Shown here: piece after piece, positions 1 to 6,948 of the stretch
Numbering within the stretch: position 1 is the first letter of the stretch
Layout: every line of letters begins with the position of its first letter
Assembly (NCBI GenBank): GCA_002427465.1
Contig: DIRC01000056.1
Span: 1,202 to 18,400, forward strand
DNA: 17,199 nucleotides
Reading direction: 5' to 3'
DNA from: Clostridiales bacterium UBA5446
Lineage (GTDB): Bacteria; Bacillota; Clostridia; Oscillospirales; Oscillospiraceae
Notes under the pieces: model-generated
Told to the model about the DNA's origin: nothing
What the model saw: the letters and a program-made list of their open reading frames with translations, nothing else
The model's database searches: none
Position numbers and translations under genes: made by a program

Positions 1-977
1 AAAATTCCGTCCGCCAGGGGGCCGAATTTTTCCCGCACCCAAGCCGGATTCAGGGGAACGAACGGTTTCGCCCGGGGCTTTTTGGCGGCCATGGCATGGT
101 ATTCCTCCGCACAGAGAATGGTGCCGACGCCGACACATTCGCCGTGGACGCCCCGCGCGCCTTCGAAGCGCGGCGGCTTCATCTCCACCAGGTGTGCAAT
201 CAGGTGCTCCGCGCCGGAAGCCGCCCGGGAATTTGACAGCATCTGCATGGTGAGGCCGGAGATCATATGCGCCATGGTCATGGCTTCGAAGTCCGGCTCC
301 TCCCCCCTTCGCATATCCTCCGCGCAGCGCGCCATCATCTCCAGTGCTTTCTCCGCCATGGCGGCGACCCGCGGGCAGTAATACTCGCCGGAAACCAGGT
401 GGGCGATCCGCCAGTCCGCCAGGGAAACGTATTTGGAAAGGATGTCCGCCACGCCGCTGATGGTGAGAAACCTGGGCGCGGCGGATATGATGTTCAGATC
501 CGCTACAACCAGCACCGGCGCGTTCATGGGAATGGATTTTTTCTGCCCGTCAATCATGACGGAGCAAATATTGGCCGTGTATCCGTCAGCGGAAGCCAGG
601 GTTGGAATAGCGGCAAATGGCAGGCCCAGCTGGAACGCGCTGTAACGGGCGAAATCCATAATCGTGCCGCTGCCCACGGCCACCAGCACATCCGGATCGT
701 CCAGCCGGGGAAAGATGGCCTCGATCATCCCCTTTTCGGAATGAAGCCCTTCGGCCTGCATGACAATCTCCTTAGTTGCGGCAATATGGGGAAGTCCCGG
801 CAGCTTATAGGTGTTCGAGTCATAAATGACCGTCCGCCGGCCCGTGAGACCGCATTCCGCCATATAACGGTCGAAGTCTTTTATCGCGCCATATTCCACA
901 ATGACCTTTTCGGTCACCAGCTTATGCTCGCGCCCGCAGGCGCATGGCCCCGAATAAGCCGTGCAGTCCAGCAGCAT
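1..977 (-). CDS. sn-glycerol-1-phosphate dehydrogenase-like protein (AraM/EgsA family), 3' end cut off by window edge
   Basis: Read from ATG at 977 leftwards, 325 codons remain open to the window edge; the family is usually around 400 residues, so the C-terminus is missing. The protein belongs to the iron-containing-alcohol-dehydrogenase-like G1P dehydrogenases, which reduce dihydroxyacetone phosphate with NAD(P)H. Visible marks: an N-terminal CxCGRxH segment (residues 12-18), the nucleotide-binding GSGTIMDFARY (102-112), the PTLASADGYT segment (125-134), and likely metal ligands D178 (GVADILSKY), H258 (SGAEHLIAH) and H278 (GVHGE). The start codon overlaps the stop of the upstream transketolase C subunit (TAATG), indicating translational coupling and one operon. 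The bacterial substrate is uncertain: B. subtilis AraM makes glycerol-1-phosphate, but the pairing with transketolase suggests a role in pentose or polyol metabolism (inference). Confidence 0.85.
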   Translation of the reverse strand, partial: MLLDCTAYSGPCACGREHKLVTEKVIVEYGAIKDFDRYMAECGLTGRRTVIYDSNTYKLPGLPHIAATKEIVMQAEGLHSEKGMIEAIFPRLDDPDVLVAVGSGTIMDFARYSAFQLGLPFAAIPTLASADGYTANICSVMIDGQKKSIPMNAPVLVVADLNIISAAPRFLTISGVADILSKYVSLADWRIAHLVSGEYYCPRVAAMAEKALEMMARCAEDMRRGEEPDFEAMTMAHMISGLTMQMLSNSRAASGAEHLIAHLVEMKPPRFEGARGVHGECVGVGTILCAEEYHAMAAKKPRAKPFVPLNPAWVREKFGPLADGI

Positions 978-1933
978 TATCGCACGCTGCCTTTCATGGC
1001 GATGGCCTCCAGCGCCCGCTTGGCGATGACCTCCGCCGTCAGGCCGTACGCTTCCATAACCAATTCCGCCTTCCCTGAACGGCCGAACTCGTCATTTACG
1101 CCGTGGCGTATCACCGACACCGGATATGACCCGGCCAAGAAAGACGCCACTGCGGAGCCCAGGCCGCCGATGACATTATGCTCCTCCGTCGTGACTATGG
1201 CTCCGGTTTCACCGGCGGAGGCCAGCAACAGATCCCCGTCCAGGGGCTTGAGCGTGTGGATATTGATGACCCGGGCGCCGACGCCCTGTTCCGCCAGGAT
1301 ATCCGCGGCTTTCAGCGCCATCTGCACCATAAGCCCGGTGGCAACAATGGAAACGTCCTTCCCCGCTCTCAGTACTACGCCCTTTCCCAACTCGAACCGA
1401 TACCCCGGAATCGCATCCGTCACGGTTTCCACCGCCATCCGGCCCAGGCGCATATACGCCGGCCCGTCGTATTCGAGCAAGGCCCTGACCGCCTGACGCA
1501 TCTCATTGCCGTCGCAGGGGTTCAAAACCAGCATACCGGGAATAGCGCACATGAGGGCAAAATCCTCGATGCACTGATGCGTCGCCCCGTCTTCTCCCAC
1601 GGAAAGGCCCCCGTGGGAGCCGACGCATTTTACATTAAGGCCCGGGTACGCCACACTGTTTCTCACCTGCTCGTATGCGCGTCCGGCGGCAAACATGGCA
1701 AAAGAATTGGCAAATGGCTTTTTCCCGCAGGCGGCAAGACCGGCGGCAACGCCGACCATGTTGCATTCGGCGATTCCCATATCAAAAAACCGCTCAGGGT
1801 ATGCCTCGGCGAAGAATTTCGTCATAGTGGCGCCGGCCAGATCCGCGTCCAGCACCACCAGCTCCGGGTACTGCTCCGCCAGCTCTACCAGCATCTTCCC
1901 ATACGCGTTGCGCGTTGCAATTTTTTCGCCCAT
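977..1933 (-). CDS. transketolase, C-terminal subunit (split form)
   Basis: A 318-residue protein carrying the pyrimidine-binding and C-terminal domains of transketolase, which transfers two-carbon ketol units in the non-oxidative pentose phosphate pathway. The region MGIAECNM holds the glutamate that activates thiamine diphosphate; SHGGLSVGEDGATHQ and the TEEHNVIGGLGSAVA segment of the C-terminal domain are typical. A longer reading frame extends upstream to 2017, but the start at 1933 is preferred because GGAGGG lies 8 bases before the ATG, the extra 28 residues are Arg/Pro-rich and unlike the family, and they would overlap the upstream gene. The ATG follows the transketolase N-subunit stop by one base, and its own stop overlaps the start of the G1P dehydrogenase gene. 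It should work only as a complex with the N subunit encoded just upstream. Confidence 0.95.
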   Translation of the reverse strand: MGEKIATRNAYGKMLVELAEQYPELVVLDADLAGATMTKFFAEAYPERFFDMGIAECNMVGVAAGLAACGKKPFANSFAMFAAGRAYEQVRNSVAYPGLNVKCVGSHGGLSVGEDGATHQCIEDFALMCAIPGMLVLNPCDGNEMRQAVRALLEYDGPAYMRLGRMAVETVTDAIPGYRFELGKGVVLRAGKDVSIVATGLMVQMALKAADILAEQGVGARVINIHTLKPLDGDLLLASAGETGAIVTTEEHNVIGGLGSAVASFLAGSYPVSVIRHGVNDEFGRSGKAELVMEAYGLTAEVIAKRALEAIAMKGSVR

Positions 1934-1934
1934 C

Positions 1935-2768
1935 TTATTGGCCCTCCATCTGTGAATATACGGCGGAAAGCTCGGCCATCGCCTGGGCATACTGCTCGGC
2001 ATTCGGTGCCTTGCCATGCCAGCCGGCGTTATTCTCCATGAAGGAGACGCCCTTGCCCTTGACGGTTTTGGCCAGGATCACCGTCGGCTTTTCCCTGCCC
2101 TGCGCTTTTCTGAACGCTTCGCCCAGCGAGTCGAAATCGTGTCCGTCGGCATAAAGTACATCCCATCCGAATGCCCGGAACTTTTCGTCAAACGGCTCCA
2201 TGGGCATGACGTCGGCCGTACGCCCGTCGATCTGAAGTCCGTTCACGTCCACAATGGCGCAAAGATTGGACAGCCCGTATTTTGCCGCGGAGGCAGCCGC
2301 CTCCCAGACCTGCCCCTCGGCACATTCGCCGTCGCCCAGCAGCGCGTAAACCCGGTAGTCCTTTTTGTCAATTTTACCCGCAAGGGCCATCCCAACAGCG
2401 GCGGATATCCCCTGCCCCAGGGAGCCGGTGGACATATCTACCCCGGGAACATGTGTCATATCCGGGTGCCCGGAAAGATGCCCGCTGATGCTCCGGAAAA
2501 GCGACAGCTCCTTTTCATCCGAAAAACCGCGCATGGCAAGCACCGAATACAGAGCCGGCGTGCAGTGCCCCTTGCTCATAACAAAACGGTCGCGCGCCGG
2601 ATTCCGGGGGTTTTGCGGATCTATTTTCATGACCTCAAAATACAGCTCGGTCAGAATCTCCATCGCTGAAAGAGAACCGCCGATATGGCCGGATGCCGCG
2701 CGATAAACCATGTCCATCGCCAGCAGCCGGCCTTTGGCGGCAATCCGCCTGAGTTCCTTATTCGTCAT
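1935..2768 (-). CDS. transketolase, N-terminal subunit (split form)
   Basis: A 277-residue protein matching the thiamine-diphosphate-binding half of transketolase. It shows SGHIGGSLSAMEIL near residue 30, DRFVMSKGH, STGSLGQGISAAVG, and the ThDP/Mg motif starting GDGECAEGQ and ending in the Asn of VDVNG. The reading frame is open up to 2939, but ATG 2768 is chosen: a perfect AGGAGG sits 8 bases upstream and the protein then begins in register with the family (MTNKELRRIAAKGR). The -10/-35 promoter at 2803-2831 lies within the longer open frame, which also argues against the upstream start. First gene of the operon tktN-tktC-G1P dehydrogenase. Confidence 0.95.
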   Translation of the reverse strand: MTNKELRRIAAKGRLLAMDMVYRAASGHIGGSLSAMEILTELYFEVMKIDPQNPRNPARDRFVMSKGHCTPALYSVLAMRGFSDEKELSLFRSISGHLSGHPDMTHVPGVDMSTGSLGQGISAAVGMALAGKIDKKDYRVYALLGDGECAEGQVWEAAASAAKYGLSNLCAIVDVNGLQIDGRTADVMPMEPFDEKFRAFGWDVLYADGHDFDSLGEAFRKAQGREKPTVILAKTVKGKGVSFMENNAGWHGKAPNAEQYAQAMAELSAVYSQMEGQ

Positions 2769-2802
2769 CCACTTTGCCTCCTGATATTGTGTTTCCCCGG
2801 TT

Positions 2803-2831
2803 ATTATACCCCGGTATTTACCATATTTCAA
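2803..2831 (-). promoter_or_regulatory. sigma-A promoter of the transketolase operon
   Basis: On the minus strand TTGAAA (2831-2826), a 17-base spacer and a perfect TATAAT (2808-2803). It lies 35 bases ahead of the tktN ATG at 2768, leaving room for the AGGAGG site at about 2782-2777. The position is back to back with the promoter of the permease gene at 2916-2944. Confidence 0.8.
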
Positions 2832-2915
2832 TGCCGTTAAAAAGACGGACGGATCAATTTTCCGCATAAACGGCAACCGGAAGCCGCGCCGCTTTTCATC
2901 CGGATTATTCTCCTC

Positions 2916-2944
2916 TTGATTATATGTGGCATATGTCATATCAT
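2916..2944 (+). promoter_or_regulatory. promoter and operator-like palindromes of the DUF606 permease gene
   Basis: TTGATT (2916-2921), a 17-base spacer and TATCAT (2939-2944) form a reasonable sigma-A promoter, with the start of transcription expected near 2951 and the ribosome site at 2984. The spacer and -10 contain two overlapping inverted repeats, ATATG-tgg-CATAT (2922-2934) and ATATG-t-CATAT (2931-2941), which share the central ATATG. Their position would let a bound repressor block the polymerase; this is inference. Confidence 0.55.
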
Positions 2945-2996
2945 TTTATCAATAAATAGTGTATCATTCAACCGACCTTTGATAAGGAGCGATGAC

Positions 2997-3899
2997 ATGT
3001 ATTATTCACTGGCCGCACTGGCGGCCGTGCTCATTTCCGTCATGGTGGCAATAAACGGCGTGCTGGCCGGGGCCTATGGCCTGCATATTTCTTCTGTTCT
3101 GATCCACGCGGTGGGCCTGATAACCGCCACTGTCGCCGCGGTGGTAAAAAAAGAGAAGCTGTTCTCCGTTCGCGGCCTGTCCGCTGCCCTTTTCACCGGA
3201 GGGGCGATCGGATACTTCACTACGCTGTTCAACAATATGGCCGTGGGCCGGATAAGCGTTACCGCGATACTTGCCCTCAGTCTGCTGGGGCAGGCCGTCA
3301 CCTCGCTGGTCATCGATCAGTTCGGTCTTTTCAGTATGCCCGTCCGTAAATTCAGGCCGGCAAGCCTTGCCGGCCTGGTGATGGTTTCCGTCGGAATCAC
3401 CTTTCTGCTTTCCGGCTCCGGGGCCTCCGCCTTTGTGCCGGTACTCGTGTCCCTTCTTACGGGCCTCACGGTCGTTGTCTCCCGCTCCGTGAACTCCCAG
3501 CTTGCCGAGCATAAGAGCGTCATCGTCAGCACCTGGTATAATTATGTCACCGGACTTCTCGTTTCCGCGGCGGCACTTCTTATCGCGGCGGCAGCGGGCG
3601 CCTCCGGCGCCCCGGAGAATATCCCCGCCATACCCGCCTGGGCCTATCTGGGGGGATTGCTGGGCGCTGCGGTGGTGCTGCTTTCCAACCTCTGCGTCAG
3701 CCGGATGTCCTCTCTTGCCATGACCCTTGTGATGTTTGCAGGCCAGGTATTCGGCGGCGTCGCCATAGACGCCGTAATCCTGGGCGAATTTTCCTGGCGC
3801 TCAATGGCCGGAGGCATTTTTGCCTTCTTGGGCCTCGTCCTCAACATCCTGCTGGACGCGCGCGCCGAGAAACCACGGCGTGAGAAACATACGGTATAG
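2997..3899 (+). CDS. DMT-superfamily permease, DUF606/YdcZ family
   Basis: A 300-residue, strongly hydrophobic membrane protein, built as two similar halves of about 145 residues, each with roughly five membrane segments. The first half begins SLAALAAVLISVMVAINGVL, the second VPVLVSLLTGLTVVVSRSVN, the pattern of the fused two-domain DUF606 proteins of the drug/metabolite transporter superfamily. The substrate is unknown. The start at 2997 is picked over an open frame from 2916 because AAGGAG ends 7 bases before this ATG and the membrane segment starts right after it; the longer frame would begin inside the promoter. The only plus-strand gene in the window; it is divergent from the transketolase operon and convergent with the FolD-glycosyltransferase gene. 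A 23-base odd palindrome lies inside the gene at 3354-3376. Confidence 0.85.
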   Translation: MYYSLAALAAVLISVMVAINGVLAGAYGLHISSVLIHAVGLITATVAAVVKKEKLFSVRGLSAALFTGGAIGYFTTLFNNMAVGRISVTAILALSLLGQAVTSLVIDQFGLFSMPVRKFRPASLAGLVMVSVGITFLLSGSGASAFVPVLVSLLTGLTVVVSRSVNSQLAEHKSVIVSTWYNYVTGLLVSAAALLIAAAAGASGAPENIPAIPAWAYLGGLLGAAVVLLSNLCVSRMSSLAMTLVMFAGQVFGGVAIDAVILGEFSWRSMAGGIFAFLGLVLNILLDARAEKPRREKHTV

Positions 3900-3900
3900 A

Positions 3901-3927
3901 AAACGCAGGCAAAAGCCTGCGTTTTTT
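3901..3927. terminator. bidirectional intrinsic terminator between convergent genes
   Basis: A perfect 10-base stem AAACGCAGGC / GCCTGCGTTT (3901-3910 and 3915-3924) with an AAAA loop, followed by TTT on the plus strand and fronted by A residues that give a T tract on the minus strand. It begins just after the permease stop and abuts the glycosyltransferase stop codon at 3926-3928, so it can serve both. Confidence 0.9.
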
Positions 3928-5962
3928 ACATTTTCATACGATGCTTTCTTATCAGCCGGCGATAATCCCTGATTATTTCGGCAATGACGGTATCCCAGCT
4001 TTTATAGATATTCCGGAAAGCCCCCTCGCCAACGGCCTGATGCGCCTTCATGTCGCTGAAAATCTCTATAATCTTATCTGCATACTGCTCCGATGAATTT
4101 CCCGAGAAATAGCAATCCACCCCGTCGGTACCCATTGCCGCCGTAACGGCGCCGTCCAGAAACAGCGTGGCTGTTTTCTGAGACGCGGCCTCGATCTGTA
4201 CCAGCGAGTTCACATCGTAGAACGAAGGAAAAACGAAAAGATCCGCCCGTACATAAAAATCCGCAAGCGTATCCCTGTCGGAAACCCTTCCGCAAAACAG
4301 GACTCTGTCCTCAATTCCCATCTCGGCAACCCGGCTTCTGAGGGCCTCCTCATCCGGCCCGGCCCCCACAAACAGCAGCCTGAACCGGGAAAAGCCCTTC
4401 CGCAGCAGCGCCGCCGCCGCATCGGCGATGAACAGGATGTTCTTCTGAAGGACCAGCCGCCCTACAAACAGCAGGACGATCTCCTCCTCCCCAAGGCCAA
4501 GGAGCGCATTTATCCGCGCCCGGCTGGCCGCCGGGTCCTGAACCGGACGCAAATCCGTGGCGTTGGATCGGACAATCGCCGCCTTTTCTCCGCCGTACTC
4601 GGCGAAAACCCGGGCCGCGTTGGCGTTGGGAACCCAAACCTCGTCCGCGCTGTTGAAAACCCGCATAATTTCATCCATGGCCAGTTTAACAAGGGGCTCC
4701 ACCTTGAGGGCGCGCTTGAAATCCACCTGGAACTGGGAATGCATGGTTGCCACCATGGGTATCCCGCGGCGTTTTGCGTACCGCCTGCCCGCCATGCCCA
4801 CCGTAAACGGGGAATGGATGTGAACAATATCCAGCTCGGAGCGCATCAGCTCGTTCCAGAACTCCACATCCAGATCCGGCGCCGGAACCACATAATCCTC
4901 CTTGCGCAGAGGCAGCGACCGGCAGCGAACCACACGGTACGGACAGCGATCCTCAAAATCCCGGTTCACCATTGTGGTAAAAACCGTCACATCGGCATAC
5001 TGGGACAGATACTTCGCATAATTGTCCACCGCCATGATTACGCCGTCGATCATGGGAAAATAGGTGTCTATGAATATGCCGATCTTCAGCCGCCCTCTGG
5101 CTCCGCGGGCGGTCTCCTGCATTTCCGCAGCCTCGGCCACATGGAGTGCCAGCACCGAGGTGGTGACCGCCCCAACGCCGCCGGGCACCGGGGAAATGGC
5201 GGACACCCGGTCTTCGGCGGCGGCAAAATCCACGTCCCCGGTGAATTTCCCGGCTTCGGCATCCCAATTGGCGCCGACGTCGATGACCACCTGACCCGGG
5301 GCAAAGCAATCCTCGCCTACAAGGCCGGCCTGTCCGGCTGCGGCAATCAGAATGTCCGCCCGCCCGGCTGTCCCGGGGAGATCCTGGGTCCGGCTGTGGC
5401 AGATTGTCACCGTGGCGTTCTCGGCCATCAGCAGCATTGCCGCCGGCCGGCCCACATTCAGGCTGCGCCCGATCACAACGGCGCGCTTCCCGGCTATGGG
5501 GATTTCATAATACTTGAGCAGCTCCATGCAGGCCCGGGCGGTACAAGGGGCAAATCCCCTGCCCGCCCCCGCAAACACCGCGGCCTGGGAGGCCGGCGTA
5601 ACGCCGTCAACATCTTTTTCCGGCATGATGGCGGCGCAGGCCGCCGCCTCGTCAAAGCCTGCCGGAAGGGGGCGCAGCATGAGAATACCGTGAATCGCGT
5701 CATCCCGGTTCTGTTCGTCAATGGCCGACATCAGCGCCGCCTGTCCCGCGTCAATCGGCAGGGCGATGACCCGGGTCCCTATCCCAAGGGCGGAGCAGCG
5801 CTTGATCGCGGCGCATTCATAGAGCGTATCGTCTTCGCGGGCGCCCACCCGCAGTATGGCAAGCGTCGGACTGATGCCCTCGGCATGGAGGATCTCCGTT
5901 TTATTCCGGGTCGTTCCGCACAGGGCCCCCGCGGCGGGAACGCCTTTGAGAAGTCTGGCCAT
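3926..5962 (-). CDS. fusion protein: FolD (methylene-THF dehydrogenase/cyclohydrolase) joined to a family-4 glycosyltransferase
   Basis: One uninterrupted 678-residue frame. Residues 1-280 are FolD, which interconverts methylene-, methenyl- and formyl-tetrahydrofolate: KDVDG (116-120), PCT (139-141), AVVIGRSLNVGRP (161-173), TVTICHS (184-190), PVPGGVG (258-264). The FolD catalytic Lys motif reads Y48-x5-K54, and the usual Q of VQLPLP is replaced (MLRPLP, 95-100). Residues about 291-678 are a GT-B glycosyltransferase like diacylglycerol glucosyltransferases: KIGIFIDTYFPMIDGV (293-308), HIHSP (381-385), the GRLVLQKN segment (501-508) and a D583-x7-E591 nucleotide-sugar motif. Linker only about 10 residues, and Met281 lies at the junction with GAGG eight bases upstream, so a separate 398-residue glycosyltransferase could also be made. 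ATG 5962 has AGGGG seven bases upstream. Last gene of its operon, ending at the terminator at 3901-3927. No membrane segment seen. Confidence 0.88.
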   Translation of the reverse strand: MARLLKGVPAAGALCGTTRNKTEILHAEGISPTLAILRVGAREDDTLYECAAIKRCSALGIGTRVIALPIDAGQAALMSAIDEQNRDDAIHGILMLRPLPAGFDEAAACAAIMPEKDVDGVTPASQAAVFAGAGRGFAPCTARACMELLKYYEIPIAGKRAVVIGRSLNVGRPAAMLLMAENATVTICHSRTQDLPGTAGRADILIAAAGQAGLVGEDCFAPGQVVIDVGANWDAEAGKFTGDVDFAAAEDRVSAISPVPGGVGAVTTSVLALHVAEAAEMQETARGARGRLKIGIFIDTYFPMIDGVIMAVDNYAKYLSQYADVTVFTTMVNRDFEDRCPYRVVRCRSLPLRKEDYVVPAPDLDVEFWNELMRSELDIVHIHSPFTVGMAGRRYAKRRGIPMVATMHSQFQVDFKRALKVEPLVKLAMDEIMRVFNSADEVWVPNANAARVFAEYGGEKAAIVRSNATDLRPVQDPAASRARINALLGLGEEEIVLLFVGRLVLQKNILFIADAAAALLRKGFSRFRLLFVGAGPDEEALRSRVAEMGIEDRVLFCGRVSDRDTLADFYVRADLFVFPSFYDVNSLVQIEAASQKTATLFLDGAVTAAMGTDGVDCYFSGNSSEQYADKIIEIFSDMKAHQAVGEGAFRNIYKSWDTVIAEIIRDYRRLIRKHRMKM

Positions 5963-5982
5963 ATGGTCACCCCTTCAGTTAG

Positions 5983-5988
5983 ATTATA
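5983..5988 (-). promoter_or_regulatory. possible -10 element ahead of the FolD-glycosyltransferase gene
   Basis: A perfect TATAAT on the minus strand, 20 bases before the ATG. The best upstream partner is TTGATT at 6009-6004 with only 15 bases between, or weaker hexamers at better spacing, so promoter activity is uncertain and the gene may simply be read through from upstream. Confidence 0.3.
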
Positions 5989-6012
5989 ACAGGTCCGGGC
6001 GGCAATCAAACT

Positions 6013-6543
6013 TCAGCCCCTTTGCCATCTGCCGTCCAGCCTTCGCAGCAGGATCGTCAGCGGCTTAAGGAGCAAAGCCGACATGGCGGCATTTCCCGCA
6101 CAGTGCAAAAGGTCGAACGGTATGCCTGAAATCCAATAGGAAACCCCCATTCCCCACCCACCGATAAAAAAATAAGGAATGGCGCAAAGGGCGCCGAAGA
6201 TGAGGCCATATCCGGCGGCGGCAGCCGTCAGCAGCACATACGAGGCGCTCTTTCTCAGAAGCAGGGTCACAAGGACCAACCCCGCCCAGACATACAAATA
6301 GTTCACGAACCAAAACCCGAAGCCGTATACCAGCCCCTCAAGCAGCACAAACACATAGCATGGATACAGGGCCTTCCGGCCGTAGGCCAGGGTACAGCAC
6401 ATCAGCATAACCGTAACCGGCTCAATGTTTGGCAGTGGCGACATGACAATCTGCGCCCCCGCCATCAGCGCGCCGTAGACGGCAAAAAACACCATGCGGC
6501 GAAGTCCGGTTCCGCCTTTATCCGAAATAGATGAAAAACTCAT
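6013..6543 (-). CDS. ECF transporter S-component-like membrane protein
   Basis: A 176-residue integral membrane protein with about five to six hydrophobic segments. The segment MSPLPNIEPVTVMLMCC followed by a second one containing YVFVLLEGLVYGFGFWFVNY is characteristic of the substrate-binding (S) subunits of energy-coupling-factor vitamin transporters, which need a shared energising module (EcfT plus two ATPases) not seen here. The substrate cannot be read from the sequence. Start ATG 6543 has a weak GGTGA five to six bases upstream and overlaps the end of the DUF4430 gene by 26 bases; ATG 6555 is in frame but lacks any ribosome site, and Met at 6495 is a third choice. The overlap implies translational coupling to the DUF4430 gene and probably a shared job in uptake. 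Confidence 0.72.
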   Translation of the reverse strand: MSFSSISDKGGTGLRRMVFFAVYGALMAGAQIVMSPLPNIEPVTVMLMCCTLAYGRKALYPCYVFVLLEGLVYGFGFWFVNYLYVWAGLVLVTLLLRKSASYVLLTAAAAGYGLIFGALCAIPYFFIGGWGMGVSYWISGIPFDLLHCAGNAAMSALLLKPLTILLRRLDGRWQRG

Positions 6544-6910
6544 AGCTTTCACCATCGGCTATCGGCGTGGTATCGCACGAGGTTTCCACCCAATCGCCGT
6601 CTCTGGTGAACAGCCAGTACTGTCCGGCATTCTCGTCCGCGGTCCTGCCGTCCACCGTGGTGACCCATTTACCGTATTCGCCGTCCGTCCCGTCGATAAG
6701 CCCCCGTTCATACATCGCGTCCCAGAGATATTCGGCATCCGTCTCCAGGGTGAAGTCCCTGACGCTTCCATCGGCATGGGTGACTGTCACCGCAAGTGTT
6801 TTATCCCCCGCCTGCGCTTCCGGTAAAAACAGCTTCCAGCAAATGAACATCGCCGCCGCCAGAACCACCACCAGCATCACGGCCAACAGCGATTTTGCCT
6901 TTTTATTCAT
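6518..6910 (-). CDS. exported or membrane-anchored DUF4430 (transcobalamin C-terminal-like) protein
   Basis: A 130-residue protein. Residues 1-7 are basic (MNKKAKS), 8-24 form a hydrophobic helix, and AQA-G (32-35) looks like a signal peptidase I site, so the domain is outside the membrane. Residues 36-130 fit the DUF4430 domain, known from the C-terminal part of transcobalamin-type cobalamin binders: a strand with VTVTHADGS, then a segment containing LWDAMYERGL, and the end QYWLFTRDGDWV plus YEFFIYFG. AAGGA is 9 bases before the ATG; a second AAGGGG is only 2 bases away. It is 38 bases downstream of the nucleotidyltransferase gene and overlaps the ECF S gene. Family knowledge suggests ligand capture for the adjacent S-component; the ligand, possibly a corrinoid, is inference. 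Confidence 0.75.
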   Translation of the reverse strand: MNKKAKSLLAVMLVVVLAAAMFICWKLFLPEAQAGDKTLAVTVTHADGSVRDFTLETDAEYLWDAMYERGLIDGTDGEYGKWVTTVDGRTADENAGQYWLFTRDGDWVETSCDTTPIADGESYEFFIYFG

Positions 6911-6948
6911 AACCCCTTATCCTTTCAGCGCGTTCAGCGCGCAAAGGG

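Noticed and set aside
267..1496. Long plus-strand open frame (409 codons)
   Set aside because: It lies antisense to the well-supported G1P dehydrogenase and transketolase genes; its translation is His/Arg/Pro-rich with no family pattern.
1934..2017. Upstream start for the transketolase C subunit at 2017
   Set aside because: It would overlap tktN by 80 bases and add an Arg/Pro-rich leader not found in the family; the ATG at 1933 has a strong ribosome site.
4739..5989. Long plus-strand open frame (416 codons)
   Set aside because: Antisense to the FolD-glycosyltransferase gene, with the biased composition of a GC-rich shadow frame.
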